DNA from: Pseudomonadota bacterium
GTDB lineage: Bacteria > Pseudomonadota > Alphaproteobacteria > Rhizobiales > Rhizobiaceae
Direction of reading: 5' to 3'
DNA: 5,516 nucleotides
NCBI GenBank assembly: GCA_023419995.1
Contig: JAEZXF010000356.1
Span: 1-5,516 of the forward strand
Below, piece after piece: positions 3,135-5,516 of this stretch (its first letter is position 1; the number at the start of each line of letters is the position of its first letter). Made by a program: the position numbers and the translations under genes. The notes beneath the pieces are model-generated. The model made no database searches and was not told the origin of the DNA. It saw only the letters and a list, made by a program, of their open reading frames with translations.

Positions 3135-5516
3135 GACCCGGCCGGCAGGGCGTAGGCGAGGAAGTAGTCGCCGATCGGGGTCTCCATGAAATTGTGTCCG
3201 CTGGCGTTGATGACGAGGTACTGGCGGCCGTCGACCTCGTACATCGCCGGGCTGGCCTGGCCGCCGGCCGGAAGCTCGGTGGTCCACAGCACCTCGCCGG
3301 TCTCGATGTCCATGGCGCGCAGCAGGTCGTCGGTCGCGGCGGCGATGAAGACCAGCCCGCTTGCCGTCACCACGGCGCCGGCGTTGTTCGGCGTGCCGAT
3401 GTCGAAGGGCAGGAAGGACGGGAGGCCGAACGGGCCGTTGCGGCGGGCGATGCCGAAGGGCTTGTCCCACAGGACCTCGCGCGTGGTCAGGTCGACGGCC
3501 ATGATGCCGCCATAGGGCGGCTGGGTGCACAAGAGGTCCGTGAACGGCACCCGCCAGCCGGCATTGACCTGGATGCCGTAGGGCGTGTCGGCCTGCGGCG
3601 AGATGTTGCCGGGGCTGTTGTCGTGCCAGCCGGGCTGGTCGATGGGCACGATACCGTGGCCCTCGACCTCATCGCGCGGCACGAGGCGGTTGCGGTTGGC
3701 GGTGTTGTTGTAGTTGGCAACCATGATGCCGCGGCCGACGTCGACGGCGACGCCGCCCCAGTCGGAGCCGCCATTGTAGCCGGGGAACTGGATCCACCAG
3801 TCGGTCGAGGGCGGGGTGTACATGCCCTCGTAGACGCTCCGCCGGTACTGGATGCGACACCACAGCTGGTCGAGCGGCGTCATGCCCCACATGTGCCGCT
3901 CCTCGAGGTCGGGCCGGAGCGCGTTGGGGAAATCGACGACGAAGGGCTGGGTCGGCGAAAGCCGGTCCGGCTCGACGCCGCCCTGCGGCACCGGCCGTTC
4001 CTCGACCTCGACCAGCAGCTCGCCGGTGCGGCGGTCGAACACCCAGAACATCGCCTGCTTGGTCGGCAGGATCAGCGCCGGCACCGGACCGTCTGCGGTC
4101 GGGAAATCGACGAGCGTGCCCTGCGAGCCGAGGTCGTAGTCCCAGATGTCGTAATGGACGGTCTGGTAATGCCACACGGGCTGGCCGGTGGCGACGTCGA
4201 GGGCGACGAGGGCGGTGGAATAGGTGTTCTCCGCCTCGCTGCGGTCGCCGCCCCAGTAGTCGACCGACGAGTTGCCGAGCGGCAGGTAGACGTGGCCGAG
4301 CTCGTTGTCGCCCGAGGCGATGGTCCACACGTTCGGCGTGCCGCGGGTGTAGGTCTCGCCCTCGGGCGGCAGGCCCGTCTCGCCCGGGCGGCCCATGTCC
4401 CAGGCCCACGCCATGTCGCCGGTCTCGGCGTCGTAGCCGCGCACCACGCCGGACGGCGCCTCGCGGCGCTGGCCGTCGCGCACCTGCGAATGGACGACGG
4501 CGATGTTGCGCACGATGGTCGGCGGCGAGGTGGGGGCGTACCAGCCCGGCACCGTGTGGCCGAGGCCTTCCTCCAGATCGACGATGCCGCCGTTGCCGAA
4601 GGCGGGGCAGAGCTGGCCGGTGCGGATGTCGACGGCGATCAGGCGTGCGTCGAGCGTGTTCATGATGGCGCGCCGCTGGCACGGCTCCCCGGCGTCCATG
4701 GTCGGGGATTCGTAGAAGGCGAGCCCGCGGCAGGTGGCGTTGTAGGGGATGGCGTCGGTGGAGACCTGCGGGTCGTAGCGCCAGATCTCGAGGCCGGTGA
4801 CCGCGTCGAGCGCGATGATCTTGTTCATCGAAGAGCAGACGAGCAGGCGGTCGTCGATCTTGAGCGGCGTGTTCTGGTTGGAGAAGCGCTCACCCGCCTC
4901 GGGCATGTCGCCGGTGCGGAACTCCCATACCTGCTCCAGCCGGGAGACGTTGTCGCGCGTGATCTGGCCGAGCGGCGAATAGCGCGTGGCGTGGTGCGTG
5001 CCGCCATAGGCCGGCCAATCGGCCCCCGCCTCGGGCATGGCGTAGACCGCAGGCTCCACGGCGGCTTCGGGCTCCACTCCGGGCACGGCCGGCTCTTCCC
5101 CCGCGGGCGGCAGCGGCTGGTTCGGCTGCTGCTGGGCGATGGCGACGGGTCGCTCCGAGACGAGCAGGACCGCCATCGCCGCGCCCGCCGCAACCAGCCC
5201 GGCAAGGCTCGCCGCCACCTGCGCGCGCCCGCGCCGGACGCCGTCTCCCAGCGCCGGGATGGCGAGCAGCACCAGGACCAGCACCACCGTCGGCGCGACG
5301 AGGCGCGGCACCTGGGGCCAGCCGGAAAGGCCTGCCTCCCACAGCGCCCAGACGAGCGTGCCGGCGAAGACGAGAAGGTAGACCCACACCGCGAACATGG
5401 AGCGCCGAAGCAGGAACCAGGCGGTGACGAGGAGGCCGAGCCCGGCGAAGAGATAGTACCAGGAGCCGCCGAGGCTGATCAGCCAGACGCTACCGACGAG
5501 GATCGGGATGCCGAAG
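3128..5516 (-). CDS. gcd: Membrane-bound PQQ-dependent dehydrogenase, glucose/quinate/shikimate family (start beyond right edge)
   Basis: This quinoprotein oxidises a sugar or cyclic polyol on the periplasmic face and passes electrons to ubiquinone. The 795 residues in the window continue past the ATG at 5396-5398 to the edge: the upstream codons read GGSWYYLFAGLGLLVTAWFLL, typical of the family's membrane anchor. So the ATG is internal and perhaps 10-20 residues are missing. Five membrane segments lie between 5515 and about 5155, then a Gln/Pro/Glu/Ala-rich linker. The eight-bladed PQQ propeller starts at DWPAYGGTHHATRYSPLGQI. Recognisable active-site blocks are TPNVW (about 4318-4332), HYDIWDYDLGSQ with the catalytic Asp (about 4120-4156), and LPTKQA with the PQQ-contacting Lys (4058-4060). 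The C-terminus is complete (GDYFLAYALP). Where E. coli glucose dehydrogenase has CTAHQ, this protein has CSSMN (about 4823-4837), so the substrate may not be glucose and the symbol is provisional. It probably heads a transcript reaching nirK. Confidence 0.92.
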   Translation of the reverse strand, partial: FGIPILVGSVWLISLGGSWYYLFAGLGLLVTAWFLLRRSMFAVWVYLLVFAGTLVWALWEAGLSGWPQVPRLVAPTVVLVLVLLAIPALGDGVRRGRAQVAASLAGLVAAGAAMAVLLVSERPVAIAQQQPNQPLPPAGEEPAVPGVEPEAAVEPAVYAMPEAGADWPAYGGTHHATRYSPLGQITRDNVSRLEQVWEFRTGDMPEAGERFSNQNTPLKIDDRLLVCSSMNKIIALDAVTGLEIWRYDPQVSTDAIPYNATCRGLAFYESPTMDAGEPCQRRAIMNTLDARLIAVDIRTGQLCPAFGNGGIVDLEEGLGHTVPGWYAPTSPPTIVRNIAVVHSQVRDGQRREAPSGVVRGYDAETGDMAWAWDMGRPGETGLPPEGETYTRGTPNVWTIASGDNELGHVYLPLGNSSVDYWGGDRSEAENTYSTALVALDVATGQPVWHYQTVHYDIWDYDLGSQGTLVDFPTADGPVPALILPTKQAMFWVFDRRTGELLVEVEERPVPQGGVEPDRLSPTQPFVVDFPNALRPDLEERHMWGMTPLDQLWCRIQYRRSVYEGMYTPPSTDWWIQFPGYNGGSDWGGVAVDVGRGIMVANYNNTANRNRLVPRDEVEGHGIVPIDQPGWHDNSPGNISPQADTPYGIQVNAGWRVPFTDLLCTQPPYGGIMAVDLTTREVLWDKPFGIARRNGPFGLPSFLPFDIGTPNNAGAVVTASGLVFIAAATDDLLRAMDIETGEVLWTTELPAGGQASPAMYEVDGRQYLVINASGHNFMETPIGDYFLAYALPAGSD

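Noticed and set aside
5396..5398. ATG as start of the PQQ dehydrogenase
   Set aside because: The same frame upstream to the window edge encodes the family's first membrane segments (GGSWYYLFAGLGLL), so the real start lies outside the window.

Overview
This window is GC-rich, densely coded DNA. It most likely comes from an alphaproteobacterium, probably Hyphomicrobiales (Rhizobiales). The pointers are base composition, the gene families, and two sites resembling the alphaproteobacterial general-stress (EcfG-type) promoter. The placement is an inference; there is no rRNA or other marker gene here. No mobile element, CRISPR array, tRNA or rRNA was seen.

Layout from left to right. The 5' part of a trehalose-6-phosphate phosphatase gene (otsB, minus strand) runs off the left edge. 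A divergent region of about 216 bp follows, carrying a candidate stress promoter for a small secreted protein of unknown function (580-963, plus). That gene ends at a strong stem-loop (991-1015), where it converges on a minus-strand cluster. Read in its own direction, from right to left, the cluster is: a membrane-bound PQQ-dependent dehydrogenase of the glucose/quinate/shikimate family (start beyond the right edge, stop at 3128); a Tat-exported copper nitrite reductase of the AniA-like type with every copper ligand present (1848-3023); a 69-residue membrane protein (1580-1789); and a pyridoxamine-5'-phosphate-oxidase-like flavin/stress protein (1043-1543).

Two functional themes are visible. 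The right part is periplasmic redox chemistry. A quinoprotein oxidises a sugar or polyol-type substrate and feeds electrons to ubiquinone, and a copper nitrite reductase can use respiratory-chain electrons to reduce nitrite to NO. Joint operation of the two is an inference from adjacency. The left part looks like general stress response: trehalose synthesis, a small secreted protein, and a small membrane protein paired with a stress-type flavin-binding-fold protein. The GGAAC-N16/17-GGTT sites support this.

The points most worth checking are: the candidate stress promoter at 1797-1821, which lies inside an 11-bp inverted repeat and would give an almost leaderless mRNA; an exact 18-bp repeat over the stop codons of two unrelated genes; and the apparent loss in the PQQ dehydrogenase of a histidine that the E. 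coli glucose enzyme carries near its active site. No clearly new multi-gene system was found.
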